A DNA stretch of 64,000 nucleotides from CAWCLK01 sp963796225 (GTDB taxonomy: Bacteria > Actinomycetota > Nitriliruptoria > Nitriliruptorales > Nitriliruptoraceae), in assembly GCA_963796225.1 (NCBI GenBank), contig CAWCLK010000008.1, positions 248,001 through 312,000 on the forward strand. The letters are read 5' to 3'. Every line of letters starts with the position of its first letter. Positions within the stretch are counted from its first letter, which is position 1. The translations under genes were made by a program, and so were the position numbers. This document shows, in pieces, positions 1 to 8,909 of this stretch. The notes below the pieces were generated by a model that was not told the origin of the DNA, made no database searches, and was given only the letters and a program-made list of their open reading frames with translations.

Positions 1-823
1 CGGCGTCCAGGCCCAGCGACGACGCGATCGACCCGGCGGTGGCCACGCCCTGCGCCCGCAGCTCGGACAGCAGTGCCTCGTCGTCGGCGGCCTCGGACCC
101 CTCCCCCGCGGCCAGCCGCCAGGCGAGCGCGGCCGCCTCGGACATCAGCCGTTCCAGCACCTCGGAGTCCTCGAACCCGGGCGGCGGGCCGAGGCGTTCG
201 AAGACCGTGCTGACGTCCGGCACGGGGACGGGGTGGACGTCGATGCCCTCGAGGTCCCCGCGGGCGTGCAGGGGGTCGGACAGGTCGAGGTCGTCGCCCT
301 CGTCGGCGGCCCGGCGGGTGCCGCGGGCGCTGCGGAGCGCGTCCAGCAGGTCATCGACGGACCGGCCGCGGATGCGCAGCAGCCGGGGCGGGTCGCGGTC
401 GATGGCGGTCGCGATCGCGTGGTGGGTGGCGGCCTCGTGGCGGCAGGGCCGGGCCTCGCTGCACGTGCAGTGGCCGGCCAGCTGCTCAGGGAACAGCAGG
501 TCGTCCTCGAGCAGGACCGTGGGCAGGCGCCCCTGCAGCAGGGCCGCGGTGTGCCGAAGCTCGCGGCCCGAGCGGGCCACCACCTCGTCCCAGGCACCGT
601 CGTCGAGCACCGGGACCTCGAGGGTCACGTCGTGGGACCGCCCGCGACCATCCGGCACGCGCAGGGTGATCTGGCCCGGCGTGATCTGCATCACGTCGAC
701 CAGCCGCCCCGCGCCGGCGCGGCCCTTCTCGAGGCGGTGGCGAGCGGCCGCGGAGCCCCCGGCGGCCGCCGCCATCCAGCGGTCCCCGAGGGTGCGGGTG
801 GGAGTGTCCGAGGACGTGCTCAT
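1..823 (-). CDS. SWIM zinc-finger protein, partner of SNF2 helicase (3' end cut by window edge)
   Basis: Reading the minus strand from the ATG at 823 gives about 274 residues that run off the window edge. Residues about 119-129 form a SWIM zinc finger of the form CxCx5CxH (C119, C121, C127, H129), a fold known in proteins that accompany bacterial SNF2/SWI2 ATPases and is thought to bind DNA or protein. The rest is helical and acidic with no catalytic motif that I recognise. Its start overlaps the stop of the upstream helicase gene by four bases (ATGA at 823-820), so the two are translationally coupled and probably act as one complex. The C-terminus lies outside the window. Confidence 0.85.
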   Translation of the reverse strand, partial: MSTSSDTPTRTLGDRWMAAAAGGSAAARHRLEKGRAGAGRLVDVMQITPGQITLRVPDGRGRSHDVTLEVPVLDDGAWDEVVARSGRELRHTAALLQGRLPTVLLEDDLLFPEQLAGHCTCSEARPCRHEAATHHAIATAIDRDPPRLLRIRGRSVDDLLDALRSARGTRRAADEGDDLDLSDPLHARGDLEGIDVHPVPVPDVSTVFERLGPPPGFEDSEVLERLMSEAAALAWRLAAGEGSEAADDEALLSELRAQGVATAGSIASSLGLDA

Positions 824-3800
824 GCCGCGTCCTCGTCGTCCTCGACGTCGTCGGAGGACAGGGCCACGAGCTCGCGCAGGTCCTCGTCGTCGAGCTCGGT
901 GATCCAGGTCTCGCCCTCGCCGACGACGGCGTCGGCCAGGGCGCGCTTGCGCTCGAGCAGGTCGGCGATGCGTTCCTCGATCGTGCCGGAGGTGACCAGC
1001 CGGTGGACGGTCACGGGGCGGGTCTGGCCGATCCGGTGGACACGGTCGGTGGCCTGGTCCTCGACGGCCGGGTTCCACCACCGGTCGTAGTGGATGACCT
1101 CGGTGGCGCGGGTGAGGTTGAGGCCGGTGCCGCCGGCGCGCAGCGAGACGAGCAGGATCGGCGGGGCGTCCTCGGCCTCCTGGAACCGGTCGACCATCGC
1201 CTCGCGGGCCCCCATCGGCGTGCCGCCGTGCAGGAACGGCACCTCGGGCAGGTCGAGCTGCTCCTTGAGGTGCGCGGCGAGCAGGTCGCCCATCTCGCGG
1301 AACTGGGTGAAGACCAGGGCGTGGTCGCCGCTGGCCACGATCTCGCCGAGGATCTCCGTCGCGCGCGCCAGCTTGCCCGAGCGCCCCGTGAGCTTCCCGC
1401 CGTCCCGCACGTACTGGGCGGGGTGGTTGCAGATCTGCTTGAGCGCGGTGAGCAGCGCGAGGATGCGACCACGACGCTCGAAGGCCGTCGAGCCGAGCCC
1501 CGACTGGAACGCCTGGTCGATGGCGGCCTGGTACAGCGACGCCTGCTCGCGGGTCAGCGAGCACGCGACGGTGATCTGCTGCTTGGGCGGCAGGTCCACC
1601 GACACGTCGGGGTCGGCCTTGCGACGACGGACGACGAACGGGGCGATCAGCCGCTTGAGCCGGTCGGCCGCCTCCTCGTCCCGCCAGCGTTCGATCGGGA
1701 CGGCGAAGCGTTCGTTGAACCGCCGCTGCGACCCGAGCAGCCCCGGGTTGGTCACGTCGAGGATCGACCACAGCTCGGACAGCCGGTTCTCGATCGGCGT
1801 ACCCGTCATGGCGAACCGGCACCGTGCCTCCATCGACCGGGCGGCCTTCGCGCCCTTCGACGCGGCGTTCTTGATCTGCTGCGCCTCGTCGAACACGACG
1901 ATGTCCCAGTCCACCTGCGACAGCAGCCCCGCGTCCCGGCGCAGCAGCGCGTAGCTGGTCAGCACCGCATGGGCCGGCGGGAAGTCACGGGGCGAGCGCG
2001 GCCGGTCCGGACCGTGGTGGCGGATGACCGGCACGGCCGGGGCGAACTTGCGCAGCTCACGCTCCCAGTTGCCGACCACCGACGTCGGGGCGACCACGAG
2101 GTGCGGCCGGTCCTGCGCCCGTGACGTGAGCAGCGAGATGGCCTGGACCGTGTTGTGGGTGACGATGTGATCGTCCGTCACGTAGAGGTGATCCGGTGCA
2201 TCGACCCGGATGCACCGCGCAGGCTTGCGCCCCACAGGCTCGACGGAGGCGATCGACCGCGAGGGGGGGTACTTCTCTCGCGGGTGGTACGTGTCGGCCT
2301 TGCGTGCCAGCCGGAAGGGTCGGACGGAGTCGGGCAGGGCGACGCTCATCCGGTAGGCGTCGCGATGGGTCGTGGTCCGGGACCGCACGCGTGCCGTGCC
2401 GCCGAGGCTGTGCACCAGCTGTCGCACGTCCTCGGCCAGCCGCGGCGAGCTGGTGCTGAACTCGACGTTGTTGTCCTTCGGGCGCACGTGTCCGTCGGTG
2501 TCCAGCAGCCCCTGCAACAGGGCCTCGCGCTGGTCCACGCTGGCGAACAGGTACGCCGACGGGATGTGGTCGATGTCACCCGTGGCGGCTCGCTGTCCCT
2601 GCACGTACGGGTCCACGGGAAGCTGCGCCTCGGGGTGGCGGACGGGTTCGACGAGCGGGATGAAGTGCTGGCGATTGCCGGCGCCGTCGACGAGCCGCTG
2701 TCGGATCTCGGCCAGCTCCATCACCCGCGGCTCGGCGCCCCGCCACCGGCGAAGCGGCGTGTTGACCTGCCAGAGGTGCTCGTCGCAGCACTCGGTCCAC
2801 GAGCCGTCCGAAAACGTGACCCGGTAGATGTCCTTGATGCCCTGCTCGTAGACGCCGGTCACGGGCACGGCGTCGCCCTTGGACCCGATGACCTCGTCGC
2901 CGACCTGCAGGTCACCCATGCGCCGCCAGCCCGTCGGCGTCAGGACCTGTGCGTCCAGGGGCTGCGCCTTGCCCAGCCCCATCTCGTCGGCCAGGATCCC
3001 CCCGGCCCCGAGGTCGGCCATGCGCTGCAGCCACGCGACGCCCCGCCGTTGGTAGTCGCGCAGGTCGCCCTCGATGGCGACGATGCGGGCCTCGTCGGGC
3101 TCGGGGGCCGACTTGAGCCGGTCGACCAGCGCCCCGATGTCACCCTCGGCCGTCGCCTCGATCCAGCCGAGGTCGTCGTCGACCTCGGCCTGGCCGGCAA
3201 GCGCCGCGGCCACCGCCTCGGTGAGCTGCAGGGTGCCGGACTGGCCGGCGAGCTCGGCGATGCGGTCGGTCTCCTCGTGGTCGATGCGGACCCACTGCCC
3301 GCGCCACTTCACGAGCGAGCGCTTCAGCCCGACGATCTCCTGGAACTCCTCGGCGGTCAGGGTGTCCTCGCCGAGCGCCATCTCGTACTCGAACGACGCG
3401 ACGTCGCTGCGGGCGAGCATGCCCTCGTTGGCGACGCGCCCTGCCGTACCGGTGGTCTGACCGATCCGGATGCGTGCCCGCAACCGGCGCGCGTTGACCT
3501 CGCGCAGCTCGGGCGGCACCAGCAGCCCGACGCCGGCGCGGGCCAGCTCGTCGATGCCCTCGGCCAGCAGCGTGCTGGCCTCGGCGGCGGTGAGCTCGAC
3601 GTGCTCGGGGTGGGCCTGCGACAGCGCCCGGTCCAGCGGTGGGCAGATCCGGGCGGCCTCGGCCAGCCCGAGCACGAAGGTGTCCTCGGCGTCGTCGACC
3701 CGGCGCCCCGCGAGCTCGCGCACCTCGCCCGCCCAGACCTCGGCGGCGGTGGCCAGGGCGTCGGTGTCGAGCGTGGACTGCAGCAGCAGGTGGACCTGCC

Positions 3801-4694
3801 ACGGGGCGTCGACGGCCGCCAGACGGTCGGACATCTCGGCGGTGCCGGCGTCGCCGACCTCGGGCGGGACGACCCGCAGGGCCAGCCGCACGGTGCCGCG
3901 GGTGCGCTGGCCGAGGGCGGGGGCCACCCACTCCTCGACGTCGGCCTCGACCTCGTCGGACGGCACGCGAAGCGGGACGACCGCGGGGTCGCCACCGGCC
4001 AGGGCCTCGGGCCACAGCTCGGTCCACGGACGCGCGGACACGCCCCGTCGCCGGCGTCCGCGGTCGGGGCGGTGCCCCTGGCGACCGCAGGCGTCCGCGA
4101 TGGCGTCGAGGAAGGACCCGACCGCGTCGTCGGGACCCAGCAGTCCACCGTCGCGCTGCTCGACCGCGTGGGCGGCGGGAGGCAGCAGGGCCGCGAGCTG
4201 GCCGACGCGGCCGTCGCGGGGCGGTCGAGCCCGCCACGCGGCCATGCCGGTGTCGGGCGAGGAGGTCGCGTACAGCAGGGGGACGAAGCGCCCCGCGGTG
4301 ACGACCTCGAGCGCGAGCTTGGACGCCAGGGACCAGGCCAGTACCGAATCCGTCGGCCGGTGCCAGGCGGGCCAGCCCGACCGCGCCGGCATGCCGGCCA
4401 GCACGCGCACGGTGGGAGCAGCGGCAGGTTGCGGACCGCCGTGCCCTCGACGACCAGCGGGCTCGTCAGTCGTGCGGGTTCGCCCGACGGCAGGTCCAGG
4501 TCGCGCAGGGCCTCGAGGAGCGCGGTGTCGTCGACGGGCTCGCCGTCCTCGGAGGCCTCCCACGCGGCGAACCACGACGCCGCCGGCACCGGTCCGGAGG
4601 GCACGAAGGTCAGCTGCAGCGACCGGCGGGCGCCCAGGTCCAGGTCGACGACCTCACCGCCCACCGTGTCGGACGGCGACGGCGAGGGATCCAC
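820..4694 (-). CDS. SNF2/HepA-family DNA helicase interrupted by an intein and by one apparent frameshift
   Basis: ATP-dependent DNA translocase of the SNF2 family. After an N-terminal SNF2-associated region come Walker A (DEMGLGK/T, split by the intein at 2152-2967), the DEAQ box (VVFDEAQQIKN) and the C-terminal helicase motif RVHRIGQTRPV. I chose the GTG at 4694 because AGGAG lies 7 nt upstream (4706-4702) and the N-terminal reading VDPSPSPSD...RNLPLLP resembles family members. That reading changes frame near 4411, where one base seems to be missing before VRVLAG; this is probably a sequence error. The spliced protein would be about 1,019 residues, normal for the family. A TACGCT hexamer at 4764-4759 may be the -10 element. 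The downstream SWIM gene overlaps by 4 bp. Confidence 0.9.
2152..2967 (-). other. Class 3 intein (Ala1, WCT signature) in the Walker A motif of the SNF2 helicase
   Basis: In-frame 272-residue insertion lying exactly between the catalytic Lys and the Thr of the GLGKT P-loop. It begins with Ala1 (AQPLDAQVLTPTGW) and ends with His271-Asn272 before extein Thr+1. It lacks the Cys/Ser1 nucleophile of ordinary inteins but has the class 3 triad: Trp66 in block B (DEHLW), Cys252 in block F (ARCIRVD) and Thr270 in block G (VTHN). Class 3 splicing starts by attack of the block F Cys, as known for the Deinococcus Snf2 and mycobacteriophage DnaB inteins. One dodecapeptide motif (LLQGLLDTDGH, residues 150-160) marks a LAGLIDADG remnant; only one copy is visible and the insert is short, so the homing endonuclease is probably degenerate. 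Confidence 0.92.
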
Positions 4695-4758
4695 GAACGG
4701 GCTCCTGATCAGCGGGGTCGGCGGGCGCGGGAGGCGCACGGCGCAGGGCGGACCTGAC

Positions 4759-4764
4759 AGCGTA
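4759..4764 (-). promoter_or_regulatory. Candidate -10 element (TACGCT) for the SNF2/SWIM operon
   Basis: The minus-strand hexamer TACGCT fits the TAnnnT form seen before many genes in this window. It lies about 65 nt before the GTG start, leaving room for a short leader that contains the AGGAG ribosome site. No convincing -35 is visible. Confidence 0.35.
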
Positions 4765-5434
4765 CTCGGCGCCCCGGGACGGGTCCGTCCGAGCCTGTGC
4801 CGGATGGGCGTCCGAGGGCAGGTTCGTGGCGGGCCCGCCCGTGTCTCGCAGCCTGCGTGGCCGGACGGGCGCAGGCACGCGTGCGGCGCCCGCGCCAGAC
4901 CGGGCGCCCCTGCTTCCGACGATGGACATCCGACCCCGGCGGGCGCACACTCGAGGTGCAGAGCCCGCGTCGAGCGCGCGGACACCGAACAGACTCTCCG
5001 GGCAGAAACCTGCAGGTGCGGACGAGCGTCCCACGTTGAAGCGGACGTCGCACCACCGGGGACCGAAACGCGAGCGCGAAGTCTCGCGGGAAGCGGTGCC
5101 CGCCCCAAGGATCGCGGCCCGGACAGCGCCGGGCCCGACCGCGCACCGCGGGCTCTGCGCCATTTCTCGGGGAAGGTTCCGATTCCTCCTGGGGCGACAC
5201 GCGGAACTTCGACGGGGCCTCGCTCGTTGTGTCGGGCCAGGCCCGGCCGACGGGCCGCCCAGGCCCGCGGCGGATGCTGGGGCCCGCGCATCCCGACCGG
5301 CATGATGGGTGCGATGACCCATCGTCCAGATGTGGATGACGAACCATGATGGGTGCGTTGACGAACACAGGATGAGCAACCGCCGCCGCGCCCCGCGCGT
5401 CCCACCCCCGACGACTCCCGCACCGGCTGCTCCC
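4765..5434. other. Non-coding stretch between the divergent helicase operon and the small protein gene
   Basis: About 670 bases without a gene I can support. Open frames here lack ribosome sites and conserved motifs and have poor codon position bias. The only structure I see is the short repeat and inverted repeat at 5301-5357. The length is unusual for this compact region; a divergent promoter region or a small RNA is possible but not shown by the sequence. Confidence 0.5.
5301..5357. repeat. 13-bp direct repeat with a nested inverted repeat
   Basis: CATGATGGGTGCG occurs at 5301-5313 and 5345-5357. The first copy also starts a 7-bp inverted repeat, GATGGGT (5304-5310) and ACCCATC (5317-5323), with a 6-nt spacer. 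Its place 90-150 nt before the small gene at 5448 is where an operator would sit, but this is inference. Confidence 0.5.
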
Positions 5435-5447
5435 GAAGGAGGCGACC

Positions 5448-5708
5448 GTGACCGACGCCACGACCACCACCCACCGCCCCGACGCGGCGACCGAGCTCCG
5501 CAGCACCATCGACTGGCTCGAGGACCAGTTCCCCGGCTGGACCATCCACGTCGACGAGACCGACACCGGCGTGGGCGAGCTTCGCCCGCTGTGGATCGCC
5601 TCGCGTGAGGGCCACCACCCGCAGTCGGAGCTGTCCGCCTCCAAGCTGCACACCCGGCTGTCGGACTACCTCGACCGCCAGGAGCGCCGCGAAGCGCTGA
5701 TGAACTGA
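5448..5708 (+). CDS. Small hypothetical protein (86 aa)
   Basis: Starts at GTG 5448, with AAGGAGG at 5435-5441 giving good spacing. The product is 86 residues, polar, with a predicted mixed alpha/beta N-terminal half (TIDWLEDQFPGW) and a charged C-terminal helix (SDYLDRQERREALMN). There is no signal peptide, membrane segment or cysteine motif. I do not recognise the family. The strong ribosome site, GC-rich third positions and lack of overlap with anything else support a real gene. It stands alone between the long non-coding stretch and the protease gene. Confidence 0.75.
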   Translation: MTDATTTTHRPDAATELRSTIDWLEDQFPGWTIHVDETDTGVGELRPLWIASREGHHPQSELSASKLHTRLSDYLDRQERREALMN

Positions 5709-5832
5709 TCCCTCTCCGCCCGGCCCGGCCCGGACGTCCGCACCCGCCCTGCTGAGGGTGCTGTGGGCGCCCGGGCCGCGTCATGCCGGCACCGTGCGCC
5801 GGCCGGGGACGCGCACCCGTCCGCCAACCACC

Positions 5833-5838
5833 TACCGT
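5833..5838 (+). promoter_or_regulatory. -10 element (TACCGT), leaderless start of the MarP-like gene
   Basis: TACCGT ends 7 nt before the GTG at 5846 and there is no Shine-Dalgarno sequence, so transcription probably begins at the start codon. The same arrangement recurs in the window. Confidence 0.6.
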
Positions 5839-5845
5839 GGCCGCC

Positions 5846-7003
5846 GTGAACCTCCTCGACGTCGTGCTGCTCGTGATGATCGCCCTCGCGGCGGTCACCG
5901 GGTACCGCCTCGGCCTGGCGGCCCGCGCCATCTCGTGGGCCGGTGGGCTGCTCGGCCTCGCCCTCTCCGCGGTCATCGTGCCCGCGGTCCTGCAGGCATG
6001 GCCGGGCGGGGACGCCGTCACGCGCCTGCTGATCGGCCTGATGGTCGTGCTGATCACGACGTCGGTGCTGTCGGGCATCGGGGAGGTGCTGGGCCTGCGC
6101 CTGCGCCACCGGGTGCACGCCACGCCGTTCGGACCGATCGACCGGGTCGCCGGCGGCATCGCGGGCGGGCTCAGCGTGCTCCTGCTGGTCTGGTTCCTGC
6201 TGCCCGCACTGTCGAACACGCCGGGCGCCATCTCCCGTGAGGTGCGCGAGTCCGAGGTGATCGGGTGGGTGCACGACCGCGCCCCGGACCCGCCCGACGC
6301 GTCGCGGGCACTCGGTCGGCTGATCGACCAGAGCGGTTTCCCCGAGGTCTTCGCGGACCTGCAGCCGGCGCCGGTCACCGGGCCACCGCCGTCGGAGCTG
6401 CCGATACCCGCCGAGGTCGTCGAGGCAGCCACGCCGTCCACCGTCAACGTCGAGGCGTTCGGGTGCGGGTCCGGCTTCGAGGGGTCCGGCTTCGTCGTGC
6501 GCCCGGGCCTCGTGGTGACCAACGCCCACGTGGTCGCCGGGGCCGACCGCATCCGCCTGCGCCGCACGGACGGCACGACCGTCCCTGCCACCATCCAGCA
6601 CTTCGACAGCGACCGCGACATCGCCCTGCTCGCCTCCCCGGACGTCGCGCGTGACCCGCTGCCGCTGCGGAATCCCGAGATCGACGAGGGCGCGGCCGTC
6701 ATCGGCTACCCGGGAGGCCAGAACACCCCGCGCATCGCGTCGGCCCGCGTCGCCGACGACCGCCCGACGGTCGGTCGCAACCTCTACGGCGAGGACCGGA
6801 TCGAGCGCCGCGTGCTGTACCTGTCCGCCCAGCTCCGCCAGGGCGACTCCGGCTCGGCCGTGATCGGCAGCGACGGGGCGGTGATGGGGGTCGTGTTCGC
6901 GGTGTCCCCCGACAACGCGAACACCGCCTACGCGCTGCACGTCCAGGAGGTGCGCGAGGCCCTCCAGGCGACGCCCAACGGCTCCAGCGGCGCCTGCCTG
7001 TAG
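5846..7003 (+). CDS. marP: MarP-like membrane-anchored serine protease (CvpA domain plus trypsin-like domain)
   Basis: 385 residues. Residues 1 to about 125 hold four hydrophobic helices typical of the CvpA/colicin V family; after a linker, residues about 195-385 form a trypsin-like protease. The triad is visible as His228 (VTNAHVVAG), Asp258 (DSDRDIALL) and Ser335 (RQGDSGSA). Two lone cysteines, Cys207 at the start of the protease domain and Cys384 at the extreme C-terminus, match the disulfide pair of Mycobacterium tuberculosis MarP (Rv3671c), which protects against acid and oxidative stress by cleaving periplasmic targets. GTG 5846 was chosen over upstream starts because the hydrophobic helix begins there and TACCGT lies 7 nt before it. 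Confidence 0.88.
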   Translation: MNLLDVVLLVMIALAAVTGYRLGLAARAISWAGGLLGLALSAVIVPAVLQAWPGGDAVTRLLIGLMVVLITTSVLSGIGEVLGLRLRHRVHATPFGPIDRVAGGIAGGLSVLLLVWFLLPALSNTPGAISREVRESEVIGWVHDRAPDPPDASRALGRLIDQSGFPEVFADLQPAPVTGPPPSELPIPAEVVEAATPSTVNVEAFGCGSGFEGSGFVVRPGLVVTNAHVVAGADRIRLRRTDGTTVPATIQHFDSDRDIALLASPDVARDPLPLRNPEIDEGAAVIGYPGGQNTPRIASARVADDRPTVGRNLYGEDRIERRVLYLSAQLRQGDSGSAVIGSDGAVMGVVFAVSPDNANTAYALHVQEVREALQATPNGSSGACL

Positions 7004-7050
7004 CGGCGCCCCGCCCCCTGCAGCGCCCCGCCGACCATGCCTCACCGGCA

Positions 7051-7138
7051 GAATCTGGGCTCCATCCCGGTTTCCGTGTCGGTCGCGGGGCAAGAGCCGG
7101 CGTGCGGAACAAATTCTGGGCCTCGGTCCAGTTTCTGG
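7051..7138 (+). repeat. Imperfect direct repeat upstream of the LysM/M23 gene
   Basis: Two similar copies of about 26 nt, spaced 60 nt apart, begin near 7053 (TCTGGGCTCCATCCCGG) and 7114 (TCTGGGCCTCGGTCCAG); both continue into GTTTC. They fill the 292-nt gap between the protease stop and the LysM gene. A TATTGT hexamer at 7185-7190 could be the -10, leaving a leader of about 100 nt. The function of the repeats is unknown. Confidence 0.4.
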
Positions 7139-7295
7139 CGACGACGGTCGGGCGGGCAGCAAGTTCCCCACCCGGCCATGTGGGTATTGTGAAAGTTGTT
7201 GAAGATGTTGCTCCTGTGGTTTACCGTCTCCTCGTTCGTCGAAGCGGCCCGACGCGTCGGGACCGTGGCGACGCCGACGACGCGAGGGAACGACG

Positions 7296-8357
7296 ATGAA
7301 CCGACGGTGGATGGACCGAGCCCGGGTGCTGGGGCGGACGTGGCAGACCCGAGGGTCGCAGCGGGGCGCTCGCATCAAGGTCGGGGTGGCCGTGCTCGGA
7401 CTGGTGGCGGCCAGCGGCGCCGCCTACACGGTCCGGTCGGGCGACACCCTCAGCGCCATCGCGGCACGCAACGGCGTGTCCGTCGATTCGCTGGTCGAGG
7501 TCAACTCGATCCACAACCCCAACCTCATCATCGTCGGACAGGTCCTCACCATCCCCGGGCAGGCGGGCGGGGCCGCGGCCCCGGCCCCATCCGCGCCTTC
7601 CTCGTCCGGGGATGGTGAGGCGACCACCCACGTGGTCCGACCCGGGGAGTCGCTGGCGGCGATCGCCAAGCGGTACGGCCTGCCGGTGCAGGCCCTGGCC
7701 AGGGCCAACGGCATCACCGACGTGAACCGCGTCTGGGCCGGGTCGCTCCTGCGCGTGGCCGCGACGCCCCCGCCGCCGCCCGGGACCGGTGGCGGCGGTG
7801 CCCGCAAGGCCGGCAGCCACACCATCGCGGTGGGCGAGAACCTCTCCTCCATCGCCGGCCGGTACGGCACGACCGTCACGCGCCTGGTGAAGGCCAACGG
7901 CCTGACCGACGCGAACCACATCATCGCCGGCCAGACCCTGAAGATCCCGGGGGCGAAGGCGACCGCGGACACCGGCGCCCGGTGGGCGTGCGTGGTGCCC
8001 GGGCGCTCACTACGTCAACGACTTCGGCGTGGCCAAGCCCGATGGCCGCTACCACGAGGGCATCGACCTGTTCGCCCCGCGCGGCACCATCATCCACGCG
8101 CCGGTGGCCGGCACGATCGAGCACGTGCAGGGCAACCGGGCCGGCCAGCAGTTCACGCTGCGGGGCGAGGACGGTTACACCTACATCGGGGCGCACCTCG
8201 ACGCCTACGGCCCCTCGGGGCGGGTCGAGAAGGGCGACCCCATCGGCACGGTGGGGACCACGGGCAACGCCAAGGGCACGTCCCCGCACGTGCACTTCGA
8301 GATGCACAGCGGCAGCGTCGTGAACCCCTACCCCACCGTGAAGCGTACTGCGGCTGA
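7296..8357 (+). CDS. Secreted LysM / M23 peptidoglycan endopeptidase with two compensating frameshifts
   Basis: Cell-wall hydrolase. An N-terminal hydrophobic segment (VGVAVLGLVAASGAA) is followed by three LysM domains (TVRSGDTLSAIA, HVVRPGESLAAIA, HTIAVGENLSSIA) and an M23 metallopeptidase domain with the zinc ligands HEGID and HVHFE. The M23 part is in a different frame from both the LysM part and the natural stop: near 8002 an extra base (CCCGGGCGCT for CCCGGCGCT) breaks CVVPG|AHYVNDFG, and near 8343 a missing base breaks PTVK|AYCG-stop. The two shifts cancel, so one unbroken frame spans the gene while mistranslating its middle. The real product is about 353 residues. Confidence 0.85.
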   Translation: MNRRWMDRARVLGRTWQTRGSQRGARIKVGVAVLGLVAASGAAYTVRSGDTLSAIAARNGVSVDSLVEVNSIHNPNLIIVGQVLTIPGQAGGAAAPAPSAPSSSGDGEATTHVVRPGESLAAIAKRYGLPVQALARANGITDVNRVWAGSLLRVAATPPPPPGTGGGGARKAGSHTIAVGENLSSIAGRYGTTVTRLVKANGLTDANHIIAGQTLKIPGAKATADTGARWACVVPGRSLRQRLRRGQARWPLPRGHRPVRPARHHHPRAGGRHDRARAGQPGRPAVHAAGRGRLHLHRGAPRRLRPLGAGREGRPHRHGGDHGQRQGHVPARALRDAQRQRREPLPHREAYCG

Positions 8358-8364
8358 GGTCCGC

Positions 8365-8874
8365 TCAGGCCCCGGCGTCGCGGTACCACTCCGCCAGCTG
8401 GAGGTAGGCCGCGACGTTGTGCCGCGGCACCTCCGGCACGGGCAGGTCGCGCACCTTCGCGGGCACGCCGACCGCGGCCGTGCCCGGCGGCACCTCGGTG
8501 CCCTCGGTGACCACCGCCCCGGCCCCGACGACCGCGCCGGCGCCGATGGTCGCGCCGTTGAGCACGACCGCCCCCATGCCGATGAGTGCGTCGTCCTCGA
8601 CCGTGCAGCCGTGCAGGACGGCGCGGTGCCCGACCGTCACCCGTTCGCCGACCGTCAGCGGGAACCCCGGGTCGGCATGGGCGACCACGCCGTCCTGGAG
8701 GTTGGTCTCGGCCCCGATCACGGCCGGTTCGACCTCGGAGCGCACGACCACGCCGAACCACAGGTTCGCCCGTTGCGCGATCGTGACCTCACCACCCACG
8801 ACCACGTCGTCGGCGAGGAAGGCCGTCTCGTGGACCTGGGGGCGGCGGTCGTTGACGGTGAGCAGGCGGGGCAC
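8365..8874 (-). CDS. Gamma-carbonic-anhydrase-like hexapeptide protein (second copy, intact)
   Basis: 169 residues of left-handed beta-helix hexapeptide repeats, the fold of gamma carbonic anhydrases and YrdA/PaaY-type proteins. It has NLQDGVVAHADPG and the paired histidines VGHRAVLHG that place the metal ligands in this family. GTG at 8874 is preceded by GGAGG at good spacing. The upstream neighbour at 8910-9453 is a clear paralogue (both begin VHETAF), so this is a tandem duplication. Whether it is an active carbonic anhydrase cannot be told from the sequence. It converges on the LysM/M23 gene. Confidence 0.85.
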   Translation of the reverse strand: MPRLLTVNDRRPQVHETAFLADDVVVGGEVTIAQRANLWFGVVVRSEVEPAVIGAETNLQDGVVAHADPGFPLTVGERVTVGHRAVLHGCTVEDDALIGMGAVVLNGATIGAGAVVGAGAVVTEGTEVPPGTAAVGVPAKVRDLPVPEVPRHNVAAYLQLAEWYRDAGA

Positions 8875-8909
8875 GAAGGACCTCCGGGCAGGTCGGGTCG
8901 TCGGGGCGG

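Noticed and set aside
2155..5349. Very long plus-strand open frame opposite the SNF2 gene
   Set aside because: It mirrors the third-position GC bias of the minus-strand gene, has no ribosome site or family motif, and the minus strand carries clear helicase and intein motifs.
7004..7295. c-di-AMP (ydaO-type) riboswitch upstream of the LysM/M23 gene
   Set aside because: The gene type is a usual target, but I could not find the conserved core of the motif. A covariance-model search would decide.
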